From Tubiluchus corallicola (taxonomy: Eukaryota; Priapulida; Priapulimorpha; Priapulimorphida; Tubiluchidae): a stretch of 64,000 nt of DNA. Positions 37,450 through 48,438 of the stretch are shown here, piece after piece. Location of the stretch: positions 124,001 to 188,000 of the forward strand of contig JAQGDQ010000022.1 of NCBI GenBank assembly GCA_030141605.1, in the 5' to 3' direction. Position 1 is the first letter of the stretch, and every line of letters begins with the position of its first letter. The translations under genes were made by a program, and so were the position numbers. Below the pieces are notes generated by a model, which was not told the origin of the DNA, did no database searches, and was given only the letters and a program-made list of their open reading frames with translations.

Positions 37450-38140
37450 TCTAGCATGAGAGGAAGTAGAAATATAAGCTCGGAATAAGGTTAGACGAAC
37501 CAGAACACTTTCTACTTACCTATTATGTATTGCAAATATCAATTGAGTTTTAAAAAACTAAGATAAGAGAGAATATAAAAAATTTAGATTAGTCGGTATC
37601 TGAATCAGGCGCAAATGTTGCCTTTGTCTTTGACATTGATTATCTGAATTTAAACGTTACCAGTTAATTATAAATTAAACCTAAAATGGTTAAATTTTTC
37701 CTTCCAAATTTTAACCAAAATAAAAGAAGATTGAAATTTGAGCTAGACCTAATTTGAACAAAAAACATCGTTTGAGTTACAAGTTTAATGTCGTGACCAC
37801 TAGCACTTCATGATTAAATGCCAACTTTGATGTCGCTGCCGCCTATGTAGAAAAATAAGTTTGCATACACGTCTCTGTCCGAGAAAGATTCAACAACATC
37901 CACCATCAACCAAAAACAGTGTTAAGTATTATGTTATGTATTAAAGTTCGTAAGGCAAGTGAGGAAATAACTAAAATTAATTAATTAATAATAAATAAAG
38001 AAAATGAGTAAATTTAAATCACTTAAGATTAATAAATAAAAGTACTGAAATAATAAAAATTACTCTTCTAATTATTCTTCAACAACATTAACATAATTAT
38101 CGTCGTCAACATTAGGCTTATTATTCTTATAAGTGGCCTT
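37450..38140. other. Intergenic DNA, no gene seen
   Basis: AT-rich with AATAAATA/TAATTAA runs around 37975-38050. No coding signal. Confidence 0.5.
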
Positions 38141-38146
38141 TTACGT

Positions 38147-38330
38147 AACGCCAAAGTTGAATTTTGAATATTCATAAATGATTTATTAATATTAATAAAT
38201 CAACTTTGAATATTAGTATTTCATTTATTAATATTAAAAAATCATTTAAGAATATTCAAAATTGATTTATTAACATTAAAAAATAATTTATTAATATTCA
38301 AAAATAAGCATTAAATTCCACTTTGGCGTT
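38147..38330. mobile_element. AT-rich foldback MITE with AACGCCAAAGT ends
   Basis: Left end AACGCCAAAGTTGAATTT; the right end reverse-complements to AACGCCAAAGTGGAATTT. The 184-bp interior is a set of mutually complementary TTTATTAATATT / GAATATTC phrases, so most of it can fold on itself. No clear target-site duplication is visible, so the superfamily is open. Confidence 0.7.
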
Positions 38331-38339
38331 CCATAGCCT

Positions 38340-39040
38340 TTAGCGTTTTGTTTAGCCGAAAGCAGGTATGGCTTCGACACATTTATTTGCTTTTTGTTAC
38401 AACAATTTTACTAGTGACTGTCCAATGTTTTGGTCTGTTTCGTCGCCACTATATGCTTAAACACTGTATTACGTTAAAAACGTGTTTATTACAAAATCCA
38501 GATTTAGTAAGCGTTTACTTTGATATATGTGATTATTGAATAAGCGTTCTGAAAAACCTTGGCTAGTAATGATGTTGGCACAGCAGTATAAATGGTGCAG
38601 ATGTTCTTGGGATGGTGCAGCTTCTTCTGTTTCCCATTAGTGAACGAAATCGCTTTCTGGGCAACGTTTCAGAAGAAAAATTGCGCTACTTGATTTTGCA
38701 TATCAATCCATTAACAGCGTAATAATTATTCTAAAGCCAGTAAAATCACCCGCCAACTTGTTGTCTTATGATTCAGCTTAATAATGATGCAAGATGATTG
38801 AGCAGCCCAGGCTCCATTCATTGCGAGCAACTTTGTTTTCCTGATTATCATCATTTATTAGGAATGTCATAAATTCAGACGGAGAAATTGCCTGGCTTTG
38901 AGCAGTTTTGCCATGAAAGGAGGCGGCTAATGAGAAACGATGAGTATTGTTAATGGATGGAAGTGGCAGAGATAACTTATCGTGGCATGTTGCAAAAATT
39001 AAGAAAACAAAACAAAACAGCTAGAGACAGGAAAAGGGCA
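38340..39040. other. Intergenic DNA, no gene seen
   Basis: The open frame at 38348-38539 is hydrophobic but unrecognised and lacks supporting context. Confidence 0.4.
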
Positions 39041-39044
39041 GGAG

Positions 39045-39124
39045 AGGGGAAGAAAGAAAGAGAGAGAAAGACAGAGGGACGGAAGAGAGTAAGAAAGAAA
39101 AAGAGAGAGAGACATGGAGAGACA

Positions 39125-39214
<90 letters not shown>
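39045..39214. repeat. Purine-rich (GA)n microsatellite
   Basis: Impure GA/GAAA tract leading into ~43 perfect GA units (about 39129-39214). Arg-Glu and Ser-Leu frames are artefacts. Confidence 0.97.
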
Positions 39215-39217
<3 letters not shown>

Positions 39218-39224
39218 CACATTA

Positions 39225-40300
39225 TACCTTAAGACTGCATACCTAAACTGTTATACCTAAACGTTTTCACCACCTTGCACCGACGTGCTTAACTAAGTGT
39301 CCAGCAGGTAGCAGCACCTTATTACTTCACGCCACTTAAATTCCCACCAACCTGTATATAGGCTAGACACTTTTTTGTAGAATAAGTGTGAAATTTTCCG
39401 TGCCCTTAAAGACGAATATGACAAATGGAGTTAGATATATAAACAATTCTTCTAGATTTAGTACAACACCAGTGTGATGACTTATTGGTCAGTAATGCTT
39501 TAGAAACCATCACTAGGTGAAACAGACAAAAACAGTCATTTTTTGTACTTTTTTGGATTTCTTCCACCTGTTTGGTGTTTTTCATTGCACATATTGCAAG
39601 TTTTAATAACACTCTACAATGATACTTTTCACATAATGACTTTGTTAATAAAAATGATATTATGAAAAGTTATGAACTTGTCACTGAAGCTGGATTTTAT
39701 TCAGGAACCTAGTCTGGGGTGCGAACCAAGTGTCATACGGTTTGAGCGCTAGTCAAATTCTAAGTGTAAAATGTTATAAAAATTTTTCTCAAACTTTATT
39801 TAAGAAATTTTAGGCGAACGTCGGTCATCTGAGCCTGTTTCTTTATCCAGGGAAACCGGAAAATTAAAAATTAGTCCTAATTGAAAGAAATCTTAAGCGC
39901 ATTATTATTCGTGTTTGATCAGATGACAGAAACCAACAGCAGTAGCTGTTAGAAACGTCTTGTTTCTCGTGACAGGAAATAGCTAAACTTCGTAACGCAG
40001 TCCGTTATGTACACGCGCACAATTTAATTGACAGTGTATACTGACATACTGTTGAACATCTGACGCAGTACTCAGACTTAATAGCGCAATCTAATAGCTG
40101 AAATCGGTAGTATTTTATTAAATCATTATTATCATTATTATCAATATGGTTGACGAAAGGAAATTTCATCAGAAAGACTGTCGCAATACAATTGGCAATG
40201 TAAAAAAAACTGAAAACAATATAACAGAGAATAATGGTAAACGCATTTTCTTTGTTAAAAATATTATACAAAGCCCACCTTAGTCACATACCCAAAGTAC
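39225..40300. other. Intergenic DNA, apart from the SINE fragment
   Basis: No coding signal. The right part may be 3' flank of the minus-strand GPCR. Confidence 0.45.
39705..39780 (-). repeat. tRNA-derived SINE fragment
   Basis: On the minus strand TAGCGCTCAAACC is followed after ~10 bases by GGTTCGCACCCCA, matching the D-arm end, anticodon arm and T arm (B box) order of a tRNA with GTATGAC in the loop position. The 5' A-box half is degraded. Confidence 0.45.
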
Positions 40301-40305
40301 TCTGC

Positions 40306-40311
40306 TTTATT
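40306..40311 (-). promoter_or_regulatory. Candidate polyadenylation signal of GPCR A
   Basis: AATAAA on the minus strand about 345 bases beyond the stop codon of the 40654-41991 receptor. I saw no closer canonical copy. Confidence 0.35.
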
Positions 40312-40653
40312 TTACTGCCTATAAATCATAAATAACGATATGCTAAAAAACAATCATGCTCATTAAAAGACAGATGAAAAACAAATTAGTATAAAGAACT
40401 CGAACTAGTTTAAAGGGTTTAAAACAGTGACAACTTTACTTTTCAATCGAAATAAACAAAAATAGAACTGAATTTAAATTGATGACAAGCTGGCTACTTA
40501 ACCAACCAAGGAAAGAGTGAATATAGAATCAAATAACTACTAAATTGTCAAGAAGTATTGAATGTATTACAAATGTTCAAAACAATCGATTATATCAACA
40601 AGTTGAAATTATGAATAAAACTTGATGGTGTCAACTGGATCATCTATTTGGCC

Positions 40654-41991
40654 TTAGAGCTTGGTCGACATCTTTAAACACATGTCTTTCATTATGCGGT
40701 TGTGGTTGTTGTTCTTGAATTCTGCACATTCTTGTTGGTAGATGCTAAAAGGACTTTGCTTCCTTTCATTTGTCGCAGAAAACTTCCCTGAATTATCCGA
40801 CATTTGGTTTTCAGAACTGACAAACAAAGCATTCGCACTTTTTGAGTCATCAGGCTGAAACTCTCGCGATATTAATTCAGTTTCTTTTTCTCCGTTGTGG
40901 CTGTTGTCACATTTACACAGGTTAGCCAACGCTTTACGGAACAGGCCGCTGCTGGCGCTGTAAGCGTAGAAGTTGACAGACACGTTGATGATCTCCAGAA
41001 GATTAGCAACATGCCTAAAGATCTCATACCTTATATTTCTCACGAGAATTTCCTGGGATACCATTCTGTCCACAACAATAATGATAGTTTGAGGAAGAGT
41101 ACAAAGTACGAATATAACTGATATAGTAGTCAACAATACAATTAAATGTTTCTCGCCTGTTTTTGCCGAGTATTTAGTTTCAACGCCTGCTTTGACAGTT
41201 CTTCTTTTCATGCTTCTCATTATAATTCGAAGTATAAGAGGGTTTAGCAAAATAATGCATACAGTTGGAATTAGTCGTGTAATTACAACGTCTATCCATG
41301 GCCAGACGATACTGTACCCGACGTTTTCATGAATGTCTCTATTCCATTCGGCATCCCAATAAAATTTATTTGTCCTAAGATCTCGAAACTTTCTCACGTT
41401 GTAAGTACATATCTCCGGGACTTTGACAGCAAAGGAAATCGCGGCTACGGTTAGGACAATAATCCGAGCCATGATTCGTTTCCGGAAAGGTGCAGAGCTC
41501 AGTGGATGACATACGGACAAATACCTGTCGCCCGTGACGCACATTATTAGCATGTTACCCATCGCTATGAACCAAGCAGCCAGAAACTGATGACCACGCG
41601 CGTAGTAGGTAGCCAAGGACTTCGGTCTATCTACTGTGGCAACCAGAAACTGCGTCGGCAAAAACACCACGTACAAAGTCAAAGCCATACAATCAGCTAT
41701 TGCCAATGCTCTGAGGTAAACATAAGGAATCGCGAAGAGAATTCGTTTCTGGCCCCACAAAACTATAAGCGTTAGAACGTTTCCTACCATACCTATCCCG
41801 ATAAATATGGGGAACATTATCTTGTAAACGACCCAAGCTGTTAACTGCAATCGTAGCATGTGTTCTTTTGTAATAGAGTCTGTGGTGTTTGTTATCGAAT
41901 TTTCATTGGACTGAAGCGAATAATTAACTGTGATGTTGTCAAGTCCCAATACCGACATATTCTGATTATGAAATGTCATTTCGGTACTCAT
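40654..41991 (-). CDS. Peptide-type class A GPCR (FMRFamide-receptor/B0563.6-like), paralog A
   Basis: A complete 445-residue receptor in one exon. The N-terminus (1-50) is extracellular with NxS/T sites at 11, 19, 23 and 35. Key positions: N71 in GMVGNVLTLIVL (TM1), D100 in LAIAD (TM2), DRY 155-157 then LSVCHPL (TM3/ICL2), P242 in TM5, CTLP 297-300 (TM6) and NFYAY 340-344 (TM7, NPxxY variant). A basic ICL3 (KRRTVKAGVETK) and a CKC motif at 359-361 suited to palmitoylation follow TM5 and TM7. The usual TM3 cysteine and the loop-2 cysteine are both absent. The DRYL.VCHPL and FRHVANLLEIINVSVNF blocks resemble FMRFamide/FRPR-type receptors; the ligand is unknown. Its neighbour at 45910-47265 is a clear tandem paralog. 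Confidence 0.95.
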   Translation of the reverse strand: MSTEMTFHNQNMSVLGLDNITVNYSLQSNENSITNTTDSITKEHMLRLQLTAWVVYKIMFPIFIGIGMVGNVLTLIVLWGQKRILFAIPYVYLRALAIADCMALTLYVVFLPTQFLVATVDRPKSLATYYARGHQFLAAWFIAMGNMLIMCVTGDRYLSVCHPLSSAPFRKRIMARIIVLTVAAISFAVKVPEICTYNVRKFRDLRTNKFYWDAEWNRDIHENVGYSIVWPWIDVVITRLIPTVCIILLNPLILRIIMRSMKRRTVKAGVETKYSAKTGEKHLIVLLTTISVIFVLCTLPQTIIIVVDRMVSQEILVRNIRYEIFRHVANLLEIINVSVNFYAYSASSGLFRKALANLCKCDNSHNGEKETELISREFQPDDSKSANALFVSSENQMSDNSGKFSATNERKQSPFSIYQQECAEFKNNNHNRIMKDMCLKMSTKL

Positions 41992-41993
41992 CT
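41992..41993 (-). promoter_or_regulatory. Possible 3' splice site directly before the ATG
   Basis: On the minus strand a pyrimidine-rich TTCTGTTTTCACAAG ends exactly at the start codon. It could mark the end of a 5'-UTR intron, but the tract is short and unproven. Confidence 0.3.
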
Positions 41994-43750
41994 TGTGAAA
42001 ACAGAATCGCTTTTTGTCTGGTAGATTGAAAAATATTCATTGCCCGAACGTAATCAATATGTGAACATCAGCGAAGAAACCACTCATAATGAACTTCATC
42101 GAGCATGTTTTTAGATGACATTGATTATCGGTCTTCTTTGCTTTTGACGAGCTAATGTCTCAATGGCTTCTTGAAATATTCACAGTTCAGTTATGCCAGC
42201 TAAATCTACAGTCACTCTTTGCAGAAAATATCCACTCGTTTTTGGTACAGACTTACTTGAGTTTCTGCTGATTTTCACTTAGTAATAACACCTCTTCTTT
42301 ATTTCGCATTAAATCCTCGGTTTTTTTCATCTGTACACTGCTACATAGATGAGAAGTTCGTCAACTCGAGTTCAGTTTTCATCGAATGCGTGCCCAATGC
42401 GAATTTTCAGAAAAGTCTACGGAGTAAATGAGCCGCACTCTTCCTCACCGCAAACGCGGACAATAATTAAAGACGACAATTAACAAAACGTGCTACGACG
42501 CCGACTGCACATCTCACAAATAATCGTATATGCATCAATAACTAATGAAAGTTCGATTATCAGCTTGACAAAGATGCTCAAGTGACAGCAAAATTACATG
42601 TCCGTGTCCGAATTTAAGAGTTCTGACAGCAAAAATTTTAAAAAGCTGCATGGATGCACAATATGCCCCGCGGGTGCATAGTTTAGCGCTACGTTATGTC
42701 CGCAGTCTCGGTTTATACTTCTATAGCTCGTACGGAAACTGATCTTAAAAAAGTATTCAAGCAGTAAAACTGAAAGATTTCTATCTCCTTCAGACCTTAG
42801 ACGATGGCTAAGGCGTTCGCATTTATGTCCGTGTTTGAGATACTCAAATGTTTCTACGTCAAAAACAACTAACTTTTAATATATTCGCACTAGGGATTCC
42901 AATCCGCGATAGAGGCCCCTTTACTAGAATTTATGTGCTACTTTTAAAATATTGTTTGACTATAGTGCCCTTCAAACTCTCTTGCTATTACACAAAGTAA
43001 CCAGCAGCACGTGACCTAAAACAATTTTATGATTTTGTTTAGACGGCAACATACTCTCCCTGAGTGTTACGTATAAACAGGTTAAAGAACAGCTTTATTT
43101 GTTACATACTTAGGCCATTTTATTTTAATTTTATTGAGTATATTACATAAATTTTATCGTTTTATTATTTACAGACCAGTGTAATATGTTATAATTTGCG
43201 AGAGCTGTACTCATATTGGAAGTGGATAATAATAATGAGATTGGTGAAGAACTTCGTGGATTAGTACAAGTTAGTTTTGTAGATACAACGGGTATCTTCT
43301 TTCCTTGTAATGATGTGAATTAATATTAGATTGCCTAAACAGAATTAGGTTAAGATTGTATAAACACTACGCATATTCGAACTGGGTCTAAAAATCGGAA
43401 ATATGGATTTCGTGTAAACCTTAATGAACTGGAACGGTGCTCAGTAGAGCATTGACATCTGTTAAAATCTGACAGTCCTAAACCTTATTTGACTCTTTTG
43501 ATGGAAAAATAAAAGCAAAACAAAAGTCTGATAACATGCTTGCGATATATTTGCGCCAACAGGAAACAAGCTGTGTTACGCAAAGAAACAAACAAACAAC
43601 AAACGGCGATGAAAACATAACCTAAAAACAGCGTAGTTATAATTGCACACATTGGACAATTCTAACGGTGAATGGTGTTGTTTTTTGTAGGATAGAGTTT
43701 AAAAACATTAATTATTTGTGCTTGTGAACTTGTGAAAACTGTGATTCTTT
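41994..43750. other. Upstream region of GPCR A, no gene seen
   Basis: Probably holds the promoter and first exon(s) of the 40654-41991 receptor, which I cannot place. A weak tRNA-like phrase sits near 42800. Confidence 0.4.
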
Positions 43751-43751
43751 T

Positions 43752-43753
<2 letters not shown>

Positions 43754-43822
<69 letters not shown>
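43754..43822. repeat. (GA)n microsatellite
   Basis: About 34 perfect AG units. The Ser-Leu frame on the minus strand is an artefact. Confidence 0.97.
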
Positions 43823-43827
<5 letters not shown>

Positions 43828-43829
43828 GA

Positions 43830-44575
43830 ACTATTATGGTTCGTCACTGACAAATACGACTGCTGTACTGCTTCATTTAAATTGCACTCATGGGACAACA
43901 GTAAACGACAACATTAGCGCTATCAGAGAACGTAGTTAAATAATTGATTAACTTCAACAATTCTTTACTTTTAATTTCAGTAAACTGCATAGCTTTATTA
44001 TTATTATTAGTAGTGACAAAAAGCTTTAGTTTGTCCATGATTTATGTGTCATGATACAAACAATGCTTGGCTGTTATAAAAAACGTGTAATAAGTGACGA
44101 ATAACTAGAAAAAAAGACGTAGGGAAATTTAGTTTTAAAGAAAAGTTTTTAACAAAAATCAGAAAAGTGATCCGTATTTTGTATAAGCCATTTAACGCAG
44201 ATTATTTATCGAAGATGGCGCTGAAATGTCATGTTGAGTAGAGTGCCTATACATCTACTGCTTTTAGAACTGAACTGTCAGTACCTTGTCAAAATAGGCT
44301 TTATAAGAGACGATAATTCTTAAAAGAGGATAGCAGTTCAGCGCATCCACCCATTTCGCCAGTGGTATTGTGAAAGGTACAAAGTGATAATTAAACTAAA
44401 ATTAATAACAATGTGTTGCATAGTCAATGAGTTGGCTGAATGTTTTTGCCAATTACTAAATAGTCGTGTACATAAGGAAGAGCTTATTGGAAAGAGAAGC
44501 CTGAACCATCTGAGCAATGGAAGCAAATTGATTACGTAAACTGATGGAAGATGGCGCCACTTTGCTCTCAGGCCA
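43830..44575. other. Intergenic DNA, no gene seen
   Basis: Two AAGATGGCGC phrases (near 44214 and 44549) resemble YY1-type sites, but no start site is nearby. Confidence 0.35.
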
Positions 44576-44582
44576 AGCCTGG

Positions 44583-44660
44583 CAGTACGGTACGGTACGA
44601 AAAAATATCGTACTTCTAAAAAACAGTACAGTAATTCCGTACCGTAATATCGTACCAAAT
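44583..44660. repeat. Palindromic GTACGG/CCGTAC cluster
   Basis: CAGTACGGTACGGTACG, then ATATCGTAC, then ACAGTACAGTAATTCCGTACCG and ATATCGTACC. These are direct and inverted copies of a GTACGG core around an AT-rich centre. It looks like a subterminal region of a hAT-type DNA element; no matching second end was found. Confidence 0.45.
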
Positions 44661-44664
44661 TCAT

Positions 44665-45298
44665 GTACGATCTACAAAACAATTATAGCTGCTATAGTCA
44701 TCGAATACTTTGACCACACCAGTTAATGTGTTACTTCGGTACTTCCCGAACTTCTTTTGTCGGCAAAGCAAACGTTTACCTCAGGTGATGTGCAATGATT
44801 AAATTGTTACTGTTTTGCACAGATCGACAAAGTTCTAAACATTCCTCATAAACGACATACATTCTGAAATGTCTTGCTTCAACAGAATCTGCATAGCAAG
44901 AGATGTGCAGTATTACTCAATAGCTAGAATATAAACAACGGAGTTACATGAATTGGGGTCAAGCGTGGGAAGCAATCTGTAAACAAATATAAACGTAATT
45001 TACGGAAAATGACAACTCCAGCTTCCAAACAACTTGTGGCTTTGCAGTTTGCACTCAAAAGGAACCAATTTAGTGGTTTTGGTTGCGTGTGCTCTGTGTT
45101 AATTAGGGGAGAACAGTAAGTCCCGCACACCAGCAAAATAAGTCATCACACTGAGTTGCTCCCCAATAGAAACGTTACAAGAAGCTTGATGTTACAAACA
45201 CCATGGGCTCAGCTATTCAGTCGGCAGCTAAAATTTAATAAAATTTACTTGACGACATATGTATGGTTTTTATTTAAGCTGGTCACGCTGATCACAGC
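44665..45298. other. Intergenic DNA, no gene seen
   Basis: No recognised coding signal. Confidence 0.45.
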
Positions 45299-45482
45299 AT
45301 CTCTCTCTCCCTTTCTCTCTCTCTCTTGCATTCTCTCTTACTCTTAAAGGGAGTTTCTTGCTTAAGCATTTAATGTTGGCCTTTTCTGCGAACAGAGAGA
45401 GAGAAAGGGGGAGGGAGAAAAACAGAAAGAGCAACAGATAGGGAAAGAGAGGGGAAAGTAAGATTGAGAAAGGCAGAGAGAT
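45299..45482. repeat. Pyrimidine (CT) tract facing a purine (GA) tract
   Basis: 45299-45346 is CT-rich on the + strand and 45392-45481 is GA/GGGA-rich, ~45 bp apart. The two could pair as a long imperfect hairpin or form triplex DNA. Confidence 0.85.
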
Positions 45483-45866
45483 CGATGATCAAAGTGCGAC
45501 GGAAAAAACATGCTGAGTGGCCAGGCGATGTAATGAACGTAATGCATTATTTATTATTTCTACGGCACTACAACATGTCGCTCATTGGTCACTAATTGCC
45601 TCCACCTCTTGATCCTTCTACCAGTTAAATGTGTTCACCGATCATGTCCTAACTACTCCCCACTGAATTTGTAACAACATTTGGTAATCTTGTGTAATGT
45701 CTAACTTCTAATTTGTCAACTAACAAATTAAGAAGCACGAAAATATGCAAAAGTTAAATTTCAAAATATAAACAGCTCATACACCTGAGAGACCCCTCAG
45801 CTTTACCATATTCTCAATAATCAAGAACGATTTTATATTATAGTACCTCATTTTATAGTACCTCAA

Positions 45867-45872
45867 TTTATT
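45867..45872 (-). promoter_or_regulatory. Candidate polyadenylation signal of GPCR B
   Basis: AATAAA on the minus strand about 38 bases after the stop of the 45910-47265 receptor. A near-palindrome (AACTTTTGGTACCAAAGTT, 45889-45907) lies between stop and signal. Confidence 0.45.
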
Positions 45873-45909
45873 ATTATAGCCTTTTTGTAACTTTTGGTAC
45901 CAAAGTTAA

Positions 45910-47265
45910 TCAAAGTTGTGTGTAGTTAGTGAAATTATCTAAGCTGTATTGCGAATTATTAATAACGCTTATGTGAAGGTCATCCAAATCGTCTTTTTCG
46001 GCAGTTGAAGTTTCGTTCTGAATCATCTGATCTGGGATACCATCGCACTGTAAATCCGCCATGTTCACTTGTGTCGCTACTGTAGTCGACGCTAGGGACA
46101 CCTGGGTGACGCTTCGGCTGATCATTGTCCGCTTTGTGAACATGGTTGACTGCAATTTACTGGAAAATCTGGTTGACCCGCGGTTCAGTAAGCTCGGGAA
46201 ACAATGACACATCATCATTGTGGCTTTACGAAATCGTACATTGCTGATGCTATAAGCATAGAAGTTGACTGAGAAATTGACCAGCTCCAGAAGCATTGCA
46301 GAATGGCGAAAGAATTCGAACCTGATGCTCGCGTTTAGTATCTTCTGCGACACCATTCTGTCTACTAGCATCATGATGGTTTGGGGTGTTGTACAAGCGA
46401 CGAATATGGCAGATATGGTGATTAGCAGAATATTCAGATTTCGTTCGTCCATCATCCTCTTGCGGTCATCGCTCTTTGTGGACTGGACATTGGTCATAAC
46501 TAGCCGCTTTTTGCTGCTCATGCGGATGGCATGGAGTATAAGAGGATTTAGTACAATAATGCAAAGAGTGGGAATCAATCGAGTGATAATCACATCTGCC
46601 CAAGGCCAAACGATACTATACCAAATGTTTAGATGGATCTGCTCGTTCCATACTGCATCCCAGTACGTTTTATTGGTTCGAAGATCCCGGAATTTAATGA
46701 CGTAGTAAGTGAATATTTCGGGAATCTTGATGGTGAAAGAAAGAATGAACATGCAAACGATGACGATCTTAGCAATAGAGTGAGTGCGAAAACGTATGCT
46801 CCGGAGCGGGTGACATATGGACAAGTACCTGTCCCAAGTGACACACATAATGAGAAGGTTACTCATGCCTGCGAACCAACTAATGAACGTTTGCTGACAA
46901 CAAGCGTAATATTTCGCTAGCGGTTTGGTACGGTCTGTTGTAGTGACAAGGAATTGTGTAGGCAAAAACACGGTCCACACTAATACTTCCATGAAGTCAG
47001 CTATTGCCAACCCCCTCAAGTAGGAATATGAAACTGCATGCAATTCTTTCTTTTGGGTCCATAGAACAATGACATTCAAAGAATTACCAATTAATCCTAC
47101 AGCTACACATATGGGAAACATAATCTTGTAGATGACGAACAAAGCAAACTGATATCTTTGAAGTAATTTGGTATACTCGGCTTGATTAGGTACTGAATCA
47201 GACGCAAAAGTTTCCTTAAGGCCATCAGGTGCCAAAGTATAGTTATCCATAGTTTCATTTATCAT
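45910..47265 (-). CDS. Peptide-type class A GPCR (FMRFamide-receptor/B0563.6-like), paralog B
   Basis: A complete 451-residue single-exon receptor, tandem paralog of 40654-41991 (same strand, 3.9 kb apart). Near-identical blocks include YKIMFPI, FLPTQFLV, KFRDLRTNK, YSIVWPW, ITRLIPT, ILNPLIL-type TM5 and SVNFYAYS. Key positions: N61 (TM1), D90 (TM2), DRY 145-147, CTTP 291-294 (TM6) and NFYAY 334-338 (TM7). The N-terminus has NxT/S sites at 3 and 8 and is shorter than in paralog A. TM3 begins with a CC pair (122-123) that paralog A lacks, yet loop 2 again has no cysteine, so the usual disulfide cannot form in the standard way. The C-tail (~110 residues) is Ser/Thr-rich and differs from paralog A. 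Ligand unknown. Confidence 0.95.
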   Translation of the reverse strand: MINETMDNYTLAPDGLKETFASDSVPNQAEYTKLLQRYQFALFVIYKIMFPICVAVGLIGNSLNVIVLWTQKKELHAVSYSYLRGLAIADFMEVLVWTVFLPTQFLVTTTDRTKPLAKYYACCQQTFISWFAGMSNLLIMCVTWDRYLSICHPLRSIRFRTHSIAKIVIVCMFILSFTIKIPEIFTYYVIKFRDLRTNKTYWDAVWNEQIHLNIWYSIVWPWADVIITRLIPTLCIIVLNPLILHAIRMSSKKRLVMTNVQSTKSDDRKRMMDERNLNILLITISAIFVACTTPQTIMMLVDRMVSQKILNASIRFEFFRHSAMLLELVNFSVNFYAYSISNVRFRKATMMMCHCFPSLLNRGSTRFSSKLQSTMFTKRTMISRSVTQVSLASTTVATQVNMADLQCDGIPDQMIQNETSTAEKDDLDDLHISVINNSQYSLDNFTNYTQL

Positions 47266-47348
47266 CGTGCTTTTTTACCACTTTACAATAAGTCGAAAGC
47301 TGCTGCTGGCAGGGGTGGAGTGAATCCACTTGTGTCACAGCAAAAAAC

Positions 47349-47350
47349 CT
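47349..47350 (-). promoter_or_regulatory. 3' splice site of a 5'-UTR intron (GPCR B)
   Basis: On the minus strand CACTTTCCTTTTCAG is a textbook acceptor, 83 bases before the ATG at 47265. It implies a leader exon further upstream and one coding exon. Confidence 0.6.
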
Positions 47351-48100
47351 GAAAAGGAAAGTGTACTATTTAGACTATCCCTGAAAAACTAGGAACTTGA
47401 AAATAGTAGCAATTATTTTTACAATAAAACGTTTACAATATTTCTGAAGTAATTCTTTATCACTTATCAATGGCAATAAATCTATAAGCAGCCAGCCTTT
47501 TGCGATTTCAAAATTCACTTACATACATGCAGTTGTAATATTAGGCAGCAGTGAAGAAATCAAGTTTATCGTTTACACATAAAAGCTAGTTAATGCTGAG
47601 CTTGTTCTATTTCAACTTAACCGTTTAACCGCCTGTAGACTAAAGTTTTTTCACCTCTAACAATGGAGGATGATTGATGTCCGATAAAATGATGTATTGA
47701 TGTACATAAATTCAGCTACTAAACTGATTAAAGAGAAAGTCATGATTTTAGCTGTTATCCTCTATTACTAAAAGCGACATGCAACCTGCTTGGGGTTGGT
47801 ACCTTCTTGATTAGGTGATTTCTGCGTTAGGTTACATCGCAGACTTGGACTTACGTTCCGGCTAACTTTCCAAAAATACAAAATCGACAATGACATGTTT
47901 ATATGTGTTTATTGATATATCAATGTATCTTGAAATACCTTTGCTTTTCGACTGGCTTCTCATTTATTTCTGTTACGGTTTTTATTTCGGATAATGGCTC
48001 CGAAACTACGAAAAGTTGGAAAACGAAACATCGTCAGCTTATAGGCCCGAATGGGGAATGACTTTTGCAGGATAATTGATGACCTTGGGTAAGTGGTTCA

Positions 48101-48113
48101 AGGTCAAAGGTCA
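48101..48113 (+). promoter_or_regulatory. Perfect DR1 nuclear-receptor-type site
   Basis: AGGTCAAAGGTCA: two AGGTCA half-sites one base apart, the DR1 form bound by HNF4/RXR-type receptors. It lies ~0.8 kb upstream of GPCR B. Function is inferred only. Confidence 0.35.
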
Positions 48114-48425
48114 TTTTTCTCAAAAACTTCGGAAGCTATCTGCTCCCAGGCTTTTAAAAGCAGGTTGTTGAAACTCAAAGGAACGATAGTTCTAGTGGTC
48201 AGTACCAAATAAATTTACTTAGGTTAACTGCGCAGGGCTGTGGAGGGACAGACTTCGGTGGAAGGGGTCAACAAAATGCGACCTTTGTAATGAAGCGAAA
48301 AATTATTACTTGTTGTAGTATATCGTTTCAAAGCTTGTAATGTGACAAAATAAACTGCGACAATTAAACATTTTGGAATTTCATAGGTTGTGTTGTGAGT
48401 GGATTTGGGGGTCAGAATGGTAATG

Positions 48426-48438
48426 TGACCTTTGACTT
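48426..48438 (-). promoter_or_regulatory. Imperfect DR1-like site, opposite orientation
   Basis: Reverse complement reads AAGTCAAAGGTCA, one half-site perfect and one with a mismatch. It faces the DR1 at 48101. Confidence 0.25.

Noticed and set aside
42788-42860. tRNA-like phrase (GATGGCTAAGGCGTTCGCATTT)
   Set aside because: Looks like a D-arm plus anticodon arm, but no B box follows and it does not fold into a tRNA.
46265-46920. Plus-strand frames of 95-146 codons
   Set aside because: Antisense shadows of GPCR B, whose minus-strand frame is a clear receptor. Likewise 479-769, 40897-41121, 41590-41775, 54861-55419, 61128-61865.
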